A DNA stretch of 64,000 bases from Microbotryomycetes sp. JL201 (lineage: Eukaryota; Basidiomycota; Microbotryomycetes), in NCBI GenBank assembly GCA_033819885.1, contig JAQYUZ010000003.1, positions 558,001 through 622,000 on the forward strand, read 5' to 3'. The translations under genes were made by a program, and so were the position numbers. Shown piece after piece: positions 11,201-22,166 of the stretch. Position 1 is the first letter of the stretch; every line of letters starts with the position of its first letter. The notes below the pieces were generated by a model. That model had not been told where the DNA came from and did not search any database. It saw nothing but the letters and a program-made list of their open reading frames with translations.

Positions 11201-12506
11201 AGATTCCACTCCAGTTTGATACGAGAGAACTTGTCCGAGATGGCTTGTGTCCCAGAAGAGGCGTCCTCTCGCCGTTCAGACGTCGTGGCGAGGGCGAACG
11301 CGCCTGTCTGCTCAGTCGTCTGCGCCGAACTTGCGACTCGTCTGACGCGCCAACATCGCCGAATTGCGACTGAAGCATCTGCTCTTCCTCTTGTTCGCTG
11401 TCGTAACCTCCTGATTCGTCGCCGAGCACAGCGACTTCAGGTTCCGAAAGCGGCTCCGCTTCGTCTCGCGACCGTTCTCTCTCCCGCCGTTGCTTGTCCA
11501 TCATCCTCGAGGGCGTCGGCGTCTGTGACTGAGATCCTCCGCTGTGAGCTCCTGGGCTACGGGCATTGAGACTGCCGACATGGCTCTGCGTTGGCGTGAT
11601 GCCATCACCGGGGCTATTCCGATTTTCTCCAGAAAGATGCGAGCCGAACGTCGCAAGCTTTTTGTTGGTGCTGGACCTGGGCTGGTTGCTTGGGGATGTT
11701 GCGGGCTGAGGAAACGTCAATGGGGCAGACTCGTCTATTGGCTCGGGAGATTTGGCGAATGCGGTCGTGCCTGGTACAAGCGTGGACGGACGAGCCAGAG
11801 ACAGTCCAGAAGGTGAAGACGGCGATGTGAACTGATCCAGATTTTGTCGGTCTGCTCTTTTACCGAGCTTTGCGCCGTGGGACCTCCGCTCTGGGGCGGA
11901 TGATGATCCTGGACCTGGTGGCGGAGCCATTTCGCTCGTCGGGGAGTGCAGCGGGGATGGCATCACCAATGAGAGCGATGCCAGTCGAGCGGAACCTGCG
12001 AGAAGAGTGCGCACGCGTGCACAGGCTATGAGCGAGCTGTTTTGGGCACGAGTCGGAGGATGATAGCGACATTGCTCCTCAAGAGAGACTTCTCTTGTCC
12101 GCTTCACATGCAGCGCAGTTTGATGGAAGGTGCAACTATGTGCTGGCCACCTTGCGTGCCGCGCCCGCCCCGTTGCAGTACTATATGCTATCGCCAAGTC
12201 GCTCTCACCATCTCTGAGCTCTTCGCGCGTTGCGGAAAAGCTTCCGAATTTGAGTCCGGGCAGGTCACTGAGAGCTTCACTTGCGATGGACACTCTGCTG
12301 CCGTTGTCGTAATGCGAGACGCTTTCCTTGCGAGGGACAGAGACCCCACTCGACAGCCGAGTATTGCTCTTGCCGGCGAGCGCCGGCCTGTACGAGGCCG
12401 GTCCACCGGCCGACGACGACGTCGATCTCGATTGAGATCTGCGCCGGCCAAAGTCCAAGTTTGGCGGAGACGACGGCACGAGCGCGGGCGACTTTGGGTT
12501 GACCAT
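8262..12506 (-). CDS. SulP-type transporter with STAS and cyclic-nucleotide-binding domains (yeast YGR125W type)
   Basis: Large membrane protein, nine exons (12506-12209, 11995-10890, 10832-10612, 10561-10471, 10418-10205, 10145-9315, 9255-9065, 9003-8907, 8842-8262), 1209 aa. It begins with a serine-rich, probably disordered region of several hundred residues. A SulP membrane domain follows ([30 protein letters not shown], later [18 protein letters not shown]), then a STAS domain ([27 protein letters not shown]) and a C-terminal cNMP-binding fold ([36 protein letters not shown]). This order matches the fungal YGR125W (Vsb1) group, linked in yeast to the vacuole and basic amino acid storage, rather than plasma-membrane sulfate permeases. 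The 213-nt intron 11996-12208 is stop-free and a multiple of three, so it could instead be translated. An additional upstream coding exon is possible. Confidence 0.88.
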
Positions 12507-12779
12507 GTCTTGGCCGCTGTCTCTATCGGCGTCAGCGAGCCTGTCGAGGGCAGCAGGCGCTCTGTTCCGACTGCTGATCGTATCTCAGCCCGGTCGAGAG
12601 CTTCGGCGTCTGTTCCGGCGGGCGCGGCACTTGTCAAACTCGCCATTCGGCGATCTCTTTGAGCTTTGCGTCTCTCAAACCGCACGTGACCCTTTCCGGC
12701 CCAAAATGGTGTCGTATTGTGCGCGCGAGCTCTTGACAATGTATAGTTGGCTGCATAGTAATGCTGATCTCGTCCATTC

Positions 12780-13213
12780 ATGCACGTCGCAGACGACGAG
12801 CTCGAGATTGAAGATTTCGCGTGGGACGACGACAAAAAGGTGCGCGCGGTCAAAGCACCGTCGACGCGAGCGACAAACTGACGCCTAACATCGTCCGTTG
12901 TGGCAGGTTTTTCACTATCCGTGTCCGTGCGGTGATAGATTCGAGATCACCCGTGTGAGTGGCCACCGAGTCTGTGGCGACCGTTCCTCGGCCCGTACTC
13001 AGACAACGCTTGCACGTTACAGGCCCAATTAGCACGTGGCGAAGACGTAGCAACATGTCCGAGTTGTAGCTTGCTCGTCCGGGTCGTATACGACATGGTC
13101 AGTCGCCCACCGCCAAGCCGCCGCCGAAGTCACGTGCCTATGCATCGATGTTAGTTGAGCTGACTGGACGCTGAATATCTTAGATGGATTACGAAGGCGA
13201 GGAGGACGACTAG
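12780..13213 (+). CDS. DPH3: Diphthamide biosynthesis protein 3 (CSL zinc finger)
   Basis: Small iron/zinc protein that donates electrons to Dph1-Dph2 in the first step of diphthamide formation on elongation factor 2; the yeast homologue (Kti11) also serves the Elongator pathway. Four exons (12780-12839, 12907-12954, 13023-13097, 13184-13213) give 70 aa. The CSL zinc ribbon is complete: DFAWDDDKK, then YPCPCGDRFEI and GEDVATCPSCSLLVRVVYD supply the four cysteines. The last coding exon is only nine codons plus stop, acidic (MDYEGEEDD). The start lies 274 bp from the divergent transporter start at 12506. Confidence 0.95.
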
Positions 13214-13705
13214 TCTATGCATAAGCGGCCTCTTCACCGGCTGCAGGAGCCGTGAGCCAGGCCACAAAAGCCTCTCGCACACAATATGTTCGCCCTCCTG
13301 CCCGCTACCGCCTAGAATGACAAACATACACGGTTCTTTCTTGTCCAAGTCGCTCGATGCGACCTTTCAATCGCTCTCGGGTAGCCAGCTTTCCGTACGG
13401 CCGCCACCGGTGCGCTCCGGTACGCTGCATCTCGTCCAATACCTCTGTACACGACTCGGCAGCCCGTAGCAACGTTCAACAAATTGCGGGACATTGGTCT
13501 CGCTGCTCTGCTGACAAGTAATGAGGCTGGCGAATCATAGCGCCGACCGTAGGGTTCAAATATTTTGTTGTAGAATTTATGCACAAGCCATTCGTTTCAC
13601 TGCCTGGTTGTCTCGATAGCTTTCATTTACGACATTAAGGTTGATCATCGCAACGCGTTGCGACGCGGTCTGAATCTCGCCTAAACTCGAGCGTACCTAA
13701 CCGAC
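13214..13705. other. intergenic stretch, nothing identified
   Basis: About 490 bp between DPH3 and MHF1. A 90-codon open frame on the minus strand (13312-13584) has no recognisable motif or splice partners and biased basic composition, so I treat it as chance. No tRNA cloverleaf or repeat found by eye. Confidence 0.45.
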
Positions 13706-14879
13706 ATGCCGAAAGTCGCAGCCAACGACCCTTTGTCGCATCAAGTGAGTGAGATGAAGTTGGCTGCCTGCTAGGTTCCCACGGCTCGGCGTTCACCAAC
13801 TGAGCGCCGCGAACGCCAGAATCTCGCAGCGGCGGTATGGTACACGGTTGCAAAGGTCAGATAACAGCCTCAATAATCGACGAATTTGTTTCTGACTTGG
13901 TCGACGCACAGATCGCCGAAGAAGAAGGTGTGTCTGGTGCTTGAACGTGCCCACTCCGAGGGGCTCGAGCGTTCCTCACAATCGGTTGCAGAGCAAAACA
14001 TGGACATGACAGTCTCAGAACACTTTGTTGCGACTTTGACTGAGCTCGTGTTTCAGCAAGCATGCAAGTCGTGTGCCACACACTCATGATCCAAGTTGGC
14101 TCTTGGGAATTGACGTTTGTTTTGGATCAGTATCGTTGGGCAAGGATCTCGAACGATTCGCGTTGTCAGTGCAGTATTTTGATGAGGGTTTCCAGGCAGG
14201 ATGGTGCTGAATCCTTGTTGGTTTATAGCCACGCTGGAAGGAATACGGTCGGAGTGGACGATGTCAAGGTGAGAGAGGGCCGCAAATCACTTTTCGCCAC
14301 AATCGCAACCAACTCAATCATTCTGTGTGCCCGCCAGCTCGCTTGTGGACGAAATGAAGCGCTTGTAGGACAGCTCACACCTCCGCTCACAAACTCAAAC
14401 TGATAAAATACGGACAGTATGAGCACATCACCACTGAAGCGGTCAGGAACGGTCTGGCCCTGTCAGAGGTCAAGACGACAACCACAATGCCGAAAGCAAG
14501 GGCGCGACCACGAGTGTCTGAAGGTGCCATCAAAGCCAGCGCTGCGAAAAAGGCAGCGACTGCAGCCGTGGCCACGACTTCAAAAAGACCTGCTTCCAAA
14601 AAGCAGCAGAAGGTTACAAAGGTTCAGAAAGTGAACAACAAGGACGTCAAAGGCAAAGGCAAGGCGATAGCAGACAGCAGCAGCAGCAGTGACAGTGGCG
14701 ACAATGGCAGCGACAAGGTCATCGACTTCGCCATCATGAGTCAGGACGATATTGATGATGCAAGCTCGGAAAATCGCGCCGATGAAGATGAAGACGCCGG
14801 CTCGAGCATGGATGACGGAAGCGATGAAGACTTGCCAAAGCGAAAGAAGGGCAAGCTTCGCAGAGGGACTGCGAAGTGA
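13706..14879 (+). CDS. MHF1: MHF1 / CENP-S histone-fold protein
   Basis: Histone-fold subunit that pairs with MHF2 (CENP-X); the complex binds DNA with the FANCM/Mph1 helicase and at kinetochores. Eight exons (13706-13744, 13820-13855, 13912-13927, 13992-14063, 14131-14164, 14229-14268, 14338-14364, 14418-14879), 241 aa. The fold reads NLAAAVWYTVAK, EHFVATLTELVFQQA, LGKDLERFAFHAGRNTVG, VDDVKLACGRNEALYEHITT and matches animal MHF1 almost position by position. After it comes a 110-residue tail, first Lys/Ala-rich, then acidic Ser-rich, ending in KRKKGKLRRG, longer than usual. The intron 14064-14130 has a GC donor (CAT|GCAAGT); the spacing of the conserved QQ-x5-KDLERF segment needs it. Exon 3 is 16 nt. 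The acceptor of intron 1 is the least certain site. Confidence 0.88.
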
Positions 14880-15080
14880 CGGCTCTTTGCTTGAAGCAGA
14901 AGTGTGATTCGTTTTGAAATTGGAAAGAGAAATAAAGAAACGCTTCTTGCCTGTGCAAGTTTAACGAGCTACGAGAACAGCAACACGGAACACTTTGACC
15001 GATTGACTACGGCATGCCTTTATCAAAGGGAAAAATGAAAAGGGAGGCGGGTCCACCCGTGACTCCACGCGATTCGCGGC

Positions 15081-16557
15081 TTAGTTGCTTGCCTCGGGAG
15101 CGGGTGCCTCTCCCGTCTTTTCTGGCTCGGCATTGGCCTCATCGTTCAAGTCGGACGTCCACAAGCTATGTGTGACACGATGGCTCATCAGTCACTTTGT
15201 CGCTCGGCTCCTCTAGCCTTTTCGAGACTCACGTCAAATTGTCTCGGAGGAGTTGCATGATCTATCAAAACAAGAAGAGATGAGCATAGAGCAACGCTCG
15301 GAAAATTGCGACTCACCAAAGTCGAGTCCTTGTAGCTCTCCTCTGACAAAGTGTCGAGCTCGGCGATGGCATCGTCGAAAGCAAGCTTGGCAAGCGAGCA
15401 AGCCTTCTCTGGCGAGTTCAGAATCTCGTAGTAGAAGACAGAAAAGTTGAGTGCCAGACCGAGGCGGATGGGGTGCGTAGGTGCGAGCTCAGACTGGGCA
15501 ATCTCGGAAGCGCTCTTGTACGATTCGTGAGCAGCCTCCGACGCCTTCTTGCGATCTTCGTCTGCGGCAAACTCGGCCAGATATCGGTGGTAGTCACCCT
15601 TCATCTTGTGGTAAAAGACCTTGTATTGTCTCATATCAGCGGACGAGCTGGCCAAACTTGGTTCCGTCAGCAGCCCACCTTTGACTCGCCCGACTGCGCC
15701 GACGGGATCAAGTGCTTGTCGAGGACCTCGAGAATGTCGTTGCAGACCTCACTGAGCTCGCCCTCAACCTTCTGGCGGTACTCCTTGATCTTGGCGACCT
15801 GGCTCGTGTTGCCCTTGGACTCCTCCTTTTGCTCAATCGAGCTGATGATGCGCCACGAGGCGCGACGGGCACCAATCACCTGCGTTATAAGCGCGTCAGA
15901 TCCGATCATGGAACTTGGGGTCACCTGCCAATGCCTCACATTCTTGTAGGAGACCGAGAGCAAGTTGCGCTCTTCGACAGTCAACTCGACACCGAGCTAG
16001 ACGCCGGAACCTTGTTAGCGCGCTCCCACACCACCGCATCGAGTTGCAAGTTACCTGAGCAACCTCCTTCATGCTAGAAAAGGTTTGGTGCATCGTCAGC
16101 GCCCTCTCAGAACTGGCCCACTCTGCAAACTCGACGACATACTACTGAACCATCTCATCGTATCGCTCGGACTAATTAATCAAGAAGAGTGTATGTGTCA
16201 GCTAGTGGATCCAGCGGCCTGAACACAGGTATCCGAAATTGAACGGAATCGGAAGGCGCGTCGTCGCATCGAGGGAGCGTCAGGAGCCAAGTGACAAGAC
16301 GAGCGATAGACGGCGATCCAGAGGGCGCGCTCTCTGAGAGCTGACAGTCGCATTGCTATGCAGGGTAGCCCGGCCCCTACAGCGATGCCGACATGCTCAA
16401 ATCGGTCGACGTCCGGATTGGCGCCATGTCTCAGATGCAATCACGCAGATGCAGCGATATTTGAGGGTAGTTGAGTGAGCGGAGATATGCGTGCACTCAC
16501 TTGTTCAGCGATACGGCCCATGTACACGAGCTCTGAGCGCTTGTCTGACGATGCCAT
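15081..16557 (-). CDS. BMH1: 14-3-3 protein
   Basis: Dimeric phosphoserine-binding adaptor of cytosol and nucleus. Eight exons (16557-16501, 16171-16143, 16073-16055, 15996-15940, 15879-15679, 15619-15317, 15261-15233, 15165-15081) give 259 aa. Family landmarks all read cleanly: [118 protein letters not shown]. The acidic Pro/Ala tail is typical of fungi. The first intron (16172-16500, 329 nt) is several times longer than its neighbours, which is common for 5' introns with regulatory content. Exon 3 is only 19 nt. Confidence 0.97.
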
Positions 16558-16990
16558 GGTGACTGACGGAGATGGATCGCTACTGCTCGAGCAAAACAGG
16601 CGAGGGCGAGGCAGTGACACGACGGCGACAGCCGGTGACAATTTGAGGCAGTTGTGAGCCAATACAGAGGGTCACCGTCGCGGGCGACGAGAGTATTGAC
16701 AGGCGCAAAGGGGACGCACGGACGCGCGAACGCGTGACGACCGCGCGACGACAGAGAAGTAAGTGGCAATAGTCAGCTCTCCGCTTCCTAGCTGCGACCC
16801 AGTCTGACGTGTGCGCGCGCGGCTCACTCACAGCAAACGAGAGCGGGCGTTGGAAGAAGGTGGAGGGAGAGGCGTGGCCGCAGCAGGCACGCGCCACGAC
16901 GTTTCGTCCTCAACTGAATCGATCACACCGAGCACCGCGCGAGTGTGTACCTTTCTCAACAATAGCACGCCGGCGCTCGCAGCTGATGCC
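16558..16990. promoter_or_regulatory. divergent intergenic region, 14-3-3 / glucose-6-phosphate epimerase
   Basis: About 430 bp between divergent start codons (16557 minus, 16991 plus). It must carry both promoters. CG-rich, with no element I can name; frames crossing it lack homology. Confidence 0.45.
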
Positions 16991-18149
16991 ATGCCTTCTG
17001 TAGTGCCCTTCGAAACGACTGCCGATACCGTCATCATTCGCAGAGGCCATCAGCGGGCGGAGATAGCTCTCAAGGTAGTTCAAGTGGAGGAGAGAATTTG
17101 CCAAGCCGCACATTGACCTCGTGATTAGGGTGCTACCGTGTTCTCTTACGTCTCGGCTGGCAAGGAACGCCTGTTCACGAGCTCAAAGTCGAGCGTCAAG
17201 ACGGCCGACGCCGCGGCAGTTCGAGGTGGAATCCCCATCTGCTGGTAAGCTTTAGCGGGATGAAGATTGACGCTTTGTATCCAGCCAGAGCCGGCAATCC
17301 TCGCTGACGAACATCTGTCGTCGACAGGCCAGTCTTTGGCCCACCAGACACCGAAGCACGTGGCGGCCTGTACAGCAAACTGAAGCAGCATGGCTTTGCG
17401 CGCACAAGCATCTGGCACTTCAGCGAACAAGACTCAAAGTCGACTGACGAGGCAGAGATTGCTTTCTTCCGTTAGTGGCGAAACGGCTTGGCAGACCTTT
17501 CTCCAGACTGACATTTGAGCCGCAGATCTTGAGTCGGGTCAAGACACGCTCGCACTGTTTGCACGGCAATTCAAGCTTGTGTACGAAGTGCAGTTGCGCG
17601 ACAGCGCCTTGGTGGCAAAGCTACATGTGCGAAACCCGTCAGGCGCCTCATCGGAATTGCCGTTCCAGGCACTTTTGCATTCGTATCTGAGGCTGCCAGC
17701 TGGTATAAAGCCGACCCGTGTCAGAGTGTCTCCGCTTAGGGGTCTGACTTTGCGTGACAAGGTCCAAGGCAACGCCGAGAGCACAGAAGGCAGAGACGCC
17801 GTGGATGTGCAAGGGCCGAATGGCGAAGTTGACCGCGTATACTTTGATGCACCCGATATACTCAAAGTCACGTACGAAGGTGCCGAGGGCGAGATGATTG
17901 TCAAGAAGCAGAACTTGGCCGATGTCGTAGTAGGTCAACCGAATTCTCATTTTGCTCAGGGCAGATTGCTGACACAAGAAACAACAGCTTTGGAATCCTG
18001 GTCCAGAGAAGGGTGCTGCGATAGGCGACATGGAAAAGAACGGCGCAGACAAGTATGTCTGCCTCGAGCCCGGGCAAGTTGGCTCATTCATCGAATTGAA
18101 GCCGGGGGAGTCGTGGACCGGCAGCATTGAGCTGTCTTTCTCTGATTGA
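16991..18149 (+). CDS. Glucose-6-phosphate 1-epimerase
   Basis: Aldose-1-epimerase-like enzyme that interconverts alpha and beta anomers of hexose 6-phosphates (yeast YMR099C type), cytosolic. Five exons (16991-17074, 17129-17244, 17328-17470, 17526-17929, 17988-18149), 302 aa. Landmarks: GATVFSYVSAGKERLFTSS, AVRGGIPICWPVFGPP, KLKQHGFARTSIWHF, ALLHSYLRLP and the closing LWNPGPEKGAAIGDMEKNG and YVCLEPG. The donor of the second intron splits the tryptophan of ICWPVFG (TG|G). An Asn/Lys-containing DNLADVV-type segment directly precedes LWNPG, as in the family. Promoter is shared or back-to-back with 14-3-3. Confidence 0.93.
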
Positions 18150-18281
18150 CTAGCCGGGAGTAAAAGCAGGATCTAGCTGTAGCACAGATAGGGTCATTTT
18201 GCAAAAAGGCTCAGTCCTGCCAGATGCCTCTTGCCTTTTCGCCAATCAATCTCTCCCGAATCCGGAATGCACGCAGTGACA

Positions 18282-19552
18282 ATGTCGGTCTGCCCTAGGT
18301 ATTTGTCACTTTCTGACGGCTCTCTTGATTGACAATCTCACTTGGCGCAGTTATCCGCTGAGCAGTGCGACAGCATTTTGGCCAAGTGTCTCGGCGCGAG
18401 CGCTTATGGGATCCTTCCATTGCAGACTACGTTTTCGCAACGAAAGACGAACAGCCCGAGGAGGCTCCTTCGGTCGGGCAGCGCCTGCACAAGCTGTGAG
18501 TGGCGAACGGTGGCACAAGGGGTCCGGATTCTGGCGTGTACTGATCCGCTTAATGAGACAGCCGCGCAGAGTTTGCAAGAGAAGGCACTCAAAAGACTGC
18601 GAGTTCCGTGGTTTTGTAGTATCGTGGTGCCTGCTAATCAATCTGCGACAGGTTGAGGCTGTTCTCCTCGTCCATGACCACGGTGAGTGCCCATGCTGCC
18701 AACAAGCATCGGAGGAAGGAAAGTGCTTGAAGCATACGTGAAATCAGGCCATCCGCATGTCTTGCTCCTTCAAGTCGCCAATACATTCTTTAAGCTGCGA
18801 GTCTCCCGCCATATAGAGCGAGGCAAGGTAAAACTGACTATGGCTGCGACAGGCCAGGCGATTTCATCAACAAGCATGAAAGCGAGGAGGAAGGTATCGA
18901 GACGCGTCTGCAATACCGTCTTGGCCCGGAAGTGGAGATCATCGTTGGCAAAGAGGCTTCAGGCCCGTGCATGATCGATCCACTCGCACGCGACCACTTG
19001 TCTACAGAATGGCACGTCAACAGTGTCTTGTCAAAATGGTGGCGTCCAAACTTCGAGGGTTTCATGGTGCGTCACGAGCCTTACCTGCGCCGGCGTTCCC
19101 GAGCAGACCAAATTGACGTTCCCAGACGCACAGTATCCGTATATGCCAGTGTAAGCGGGCGATGGCGCCTTGTACAGCAGCCTCGACTGATTGTACGGCC
19201 AGTCATATCTCGACGCCAAAGGAAATCAAAACGGTATTTCTTGTTGACCTGCCCGAGCACGGCGAGTGAGCTTGCCACCACCTCTTGAAAACGTAATTGA
19301 CACCACGAATCATTACAGCCGTTTTCAATGTGCCAAAGAACATGAAACTTGTGGCACTGCCTCTGTTTGAACTGTATGACAATGCAATTCGGTGAGCGCG
19401 CACTGGCCTGACTCGGTGGCGATTCGCCAACTTGAGGCTGTGCAACGGCTGTAGTAGCCCGCGAGCTGATGAAAACACGTTTGTGCAGCTATGGACCTGC
19501 TTTAGCGGCGATTCCTCATCTGCTGTCGAAATACGACGTGAAAATTGCTTGA
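18282..19552 (+). CDS. NUDT21: Cleavage factor Im 25 kDa subunit (CFIm25 / NUDT21)
   Basis: RNA-binding Nudix-fold subunit of cleavage factor Im, which recognises UGUA and sets poly(A) site choice. Eleven exons (18282-18298, 18351-18364, 18426-18495, 18562-18607, 18652-18682, 18748-18796, 18853-19066, 19134-19150, 19203-19261, 19319-19391, 19489-19552) give 217 aa that align with human NUDT21 throughout: YPLSNYVFATK, VEAVLLVHDHGHPHVLLLQV, NTFFKLPGDFI, KWWRPNFEGFM, STPKEIKTVFLVDLPEH, VPKNMKLVALPLFELYDNA, AAIPHLLSKYD. As in animals, the Nudix box lacks catalytic glutamates. Exons 2 and 8 are 14 and 17 nt. Introns 18797-18852 and 19262-19318 both begin GCGAGT. The donor after exon 4 (GTGGTT, or GTTTTG 3 nt later) and the start in the 17-nt exon 1 are the weakest points. 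Budding yeast lacks this subunit. Confidence 0.9.
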
Positions 19553-19994
19553 GCTTTGTACACATCTGATAGCTCGCGTTCCGAGGCTTCTTGCATGCAC
19601 GTTCAGCACTTGACGATTCGGGGAAATCTCTTCTGCATGGCATTCGTGAGTGTTCGCAAGCCCGCCAAATTTGTCACACGCGGGCGCGCGCGCCCTCGCG
19701 CGCACAACGCCACCGCTAACACCAGTGCCGTCGGCCGGGTGCTCGCGCTCCCGCTACAAGCTGGCGACGAGCATGAGACCTTCTCTGACAGGATTATGAC
19801 CACATAGCAAATTGATTCGTGCATCCTTGACACGTTCAACACTGACGTAGAGCAAGAGCGACGCCTTGTCCGACGGGCGCCTCGTTTTTTTTTTGCGCAG
19901 CAATCGGATCATGGCGGTGGTCTGAGCGGCGAGTGGTTCCTTGTCCTCCGCACATCTGTGTTGCGCCACTCGCCCGCGCTTGTCGCTTTGCAAC
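19553..19994. other. intergenic stretch before ERG25
   Basis: About 440 bp, downstream of NUDT21 and upstream of ERG25, same strand. It includes a GC-rich segment near 19680-19710 and a T9 run near 19890. No gene or RNA recognised; it presumably contains the ERG25 promoter. Confidence 0.45.
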
Positions 19995-21499
19995 ATGGCA
20001 GCGACGGTATTCATCAACAACTTGATGCAGAATGCGACCACGCTCGTCGATCAGGTGATTGCCGCCTCGAAGCCGTTGGGCTACGACTTGTACCAGAACG
20101 TCGACACGACACAGCTTAACGTGGTCGAACGAGCATGGATGCACTGGTACCAGTACTGGGGCAACCCCATTATTGCCACAGGTGAGCAGTGGCTGTGCGC
20201 GATGCGTCCACGGCAGTGCGAAGGACGCGACTTGTGGTGTTGTGAAAGCGCGTCCTAGCACCGCCGCACGCCACGCAGGAGTTCGGTGCTAACTCAGGTG
20301 AAATCTTTAGGAATCATGAGCTTTGCCATGCACGAGGTACGCTCAGTCGACGCGTTTCACCGTCTATGTTCACCCCTGATGTCCATGCCGGCCGCCACAG
20401 CTCGTCTACTTTGGCCGATGCATCCCTTGGATGATTATCGACCACATTCCGTATTTTAGGAAGTGGAAGTTGCAGGAGGTGGGTGTTAATAGCGATTTGG
20501 CCAAACAGTCAGGTCAGATATTGACTCCGCCTGTCTATGTCCGTCAGACCAAGATGCCCACGGCTAAGCAGCAGTGGGAATGCACAAAATACGTGCTCGC
20601 GACCCATTTCACCGTTGAATTGCCTCAAGTGCGTTGTTTGGGCGCCCAAGTTACTGTATCCTGACTTGTTAATTCACAGATCTACTTGTTCCATCCAATG
20701 GCAACGGCTGTCGGCATGAAGACATGGGAGGTTCCGTTCCCTAAGTTGCACCAAATTTTGTATCAGGTATGCCATATTGACCTGCCGTACCTTTCCCAAG
20801 CTTACGGTTCACGCGCGTCTCGTAGGTTGCTATCTTCTTTGTGATCGAGGACGCATGGCATTACTTCTCGCACCGTCTGCTGCACCACCGAAAGCTTTAC
20901 AAGCACATCCACAAGCTCCACCACGAGTTCTCGGCACCATTCGGTCTCGCCGCAGAGTATGCTCACCCGATCGAGATCCTTGTGCTCGGCGCTGGCACTG
21001 TCGGCGGGCCTGTCTTGTGGTGCTGGCTGTCCGGCGGCAATCTGCACTTGATTACAATGGTTCGTGGTCTGTCACTGCTCGCTTGAATCCACTCGCTCAC
21101 CTTCTCGCCCCTGTTACAGTATATCTGGATCTGCTTGCGCCTGTTCCAAGCCGTTGACGCACATTCAGGATACGACTTCCCCTGGTCGCTCAACAAGGTC
21201 TTGCCATTTTGGGCTGGTGCCGAGTACGTGACAATTTGGGGCAAGTGCTACTCTCGTCAGCGCGAGCTGACGCCCTCTCCGCATCTTCAGGCACCACGAT
21301 TACCACCACCAGTCGTTCCAAGACTGCTATTCAACCTCGTTCCGCTACCTTGACAGAGTGAGTTCCAGGCATTGTTTGAGGTAAGGTACCCTGCCCAGAT
21401 GTTGATGTCGCGTCGCAACAGATTTTTGGCACCGACCAGAAATATCACGCATTCAGGAGCAAGCAGCGCGCTGCCAAGGAGGGCAAGAAGACGGAATAG
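19995..21499 (+). CDS. ERG25: C-4 methylsterol oxidase
   Basis: Di-iron ER membrane oxygenase that removes the C-4 methyl groups of sterol precursors in ergosterol synthesis. Nine exons (19995-20181, 20311-20336, 20401-20478, 20548-20628, 20680-20766, 20826-21059, 21120-21223, 21291-21357, 21422-21499), 313 aa. The histidine boxes are intact: HRLLHH, HKLHHEF, and [10 protein letters not shown]. Other landmarks: [71 protein letters not shown]. The C-terminus ends KEGKKTE, with no classical KKXX retrieval motif. Intron 20479-20547 is 69 nt, stop-free and in frame, so read-through would add 23 residues; family alignment favours splicing ([14 protein letters not shown]). Confidence 0.96.
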
Positions 21500-21990
21500 A
21501 CAGCTCGTTGTTTGCGATAGACCCTCTCGATAGATGCGCATAGTCGCTGACCGGCGAGTCATGTCGCAGCTTTTTGATACTAGCACTTTAATACTTTGCC
21601 AATCGCATGTTACATGAAGAATACTGTTCTATTTTTTCGGTCAAAGCGTCTGTGATCCTCAGTGGTACGGATATGCACGGGCCAAGCCGCCGTTCCAGCT
21701 CGAGGCGGCGTAGTGGGCTGCTTGGACCTCGCCCGCAAAGAAGGCTTTTAGATACTCATAGCGCAGCGAAACTGTCACAGTGGCGCGCTCTTGTCGTAGC
21801 GTGACGCTGTGGGGATCTTGGCCAAGCCCGGCCAGCAACCCTCACTGAGCCATAGTGGAATCGGGTGCTGCTGCAGGCGACTGCCGCTCTTGGAACTACG
21901 GAGGACAGTGCCCGCAGTCGCCATGCACATCCGGAACTTGTGTGAGACCTGCCTACAGCCGGGCCACCCCGCGACTTGATCCCGCAAGCT

Positions 21991-22053
21991 GGCCAGGCTC
22001 CCATGCGGAGACCAAAACGCATCAAGCATCAAGATCCACGATCAGTCGATCCT
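21991..22053 (+). repeat. left arm of imperfect inverted repeat
   Basis: Starts GGCCAGGCTCCCATGCGGAG and matches the reverse complement of 22167-22229 over about 63 bp at roughly 85% identity, with one or two short indels. Most mismatches are A/G or C/T transitions. Confidence 0.75.
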
Positions 22054-22166
22054 AGTTCCACACGATATCAACACCGTCATTCTGGAGCGCGACCGATGTG
22101 AGCCACGACAGCGGTGGCAACACAAAAGCGCTGCAGAACGGCGGTGTGATCGTCGTGAGGGACGAG

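Noticed and set aside
12188-12853. 221-codon minus-strand frame upstream of the SulP gene as an extra exon
   Set aside because: It overlaps the DPH3 start on the other strand and is out of frame with the transporter. A possible upstream exon cannot be proven without cDNA.
13745-13774. 30-nt intron in MHF1
   Set aside because: A TAG acceptor at 13774 is in phase, but 30 nt is below the minimum seen here (about 44 nt). The CAG acceptor at 13819 (75 nt) gives the expected short N-terminus.
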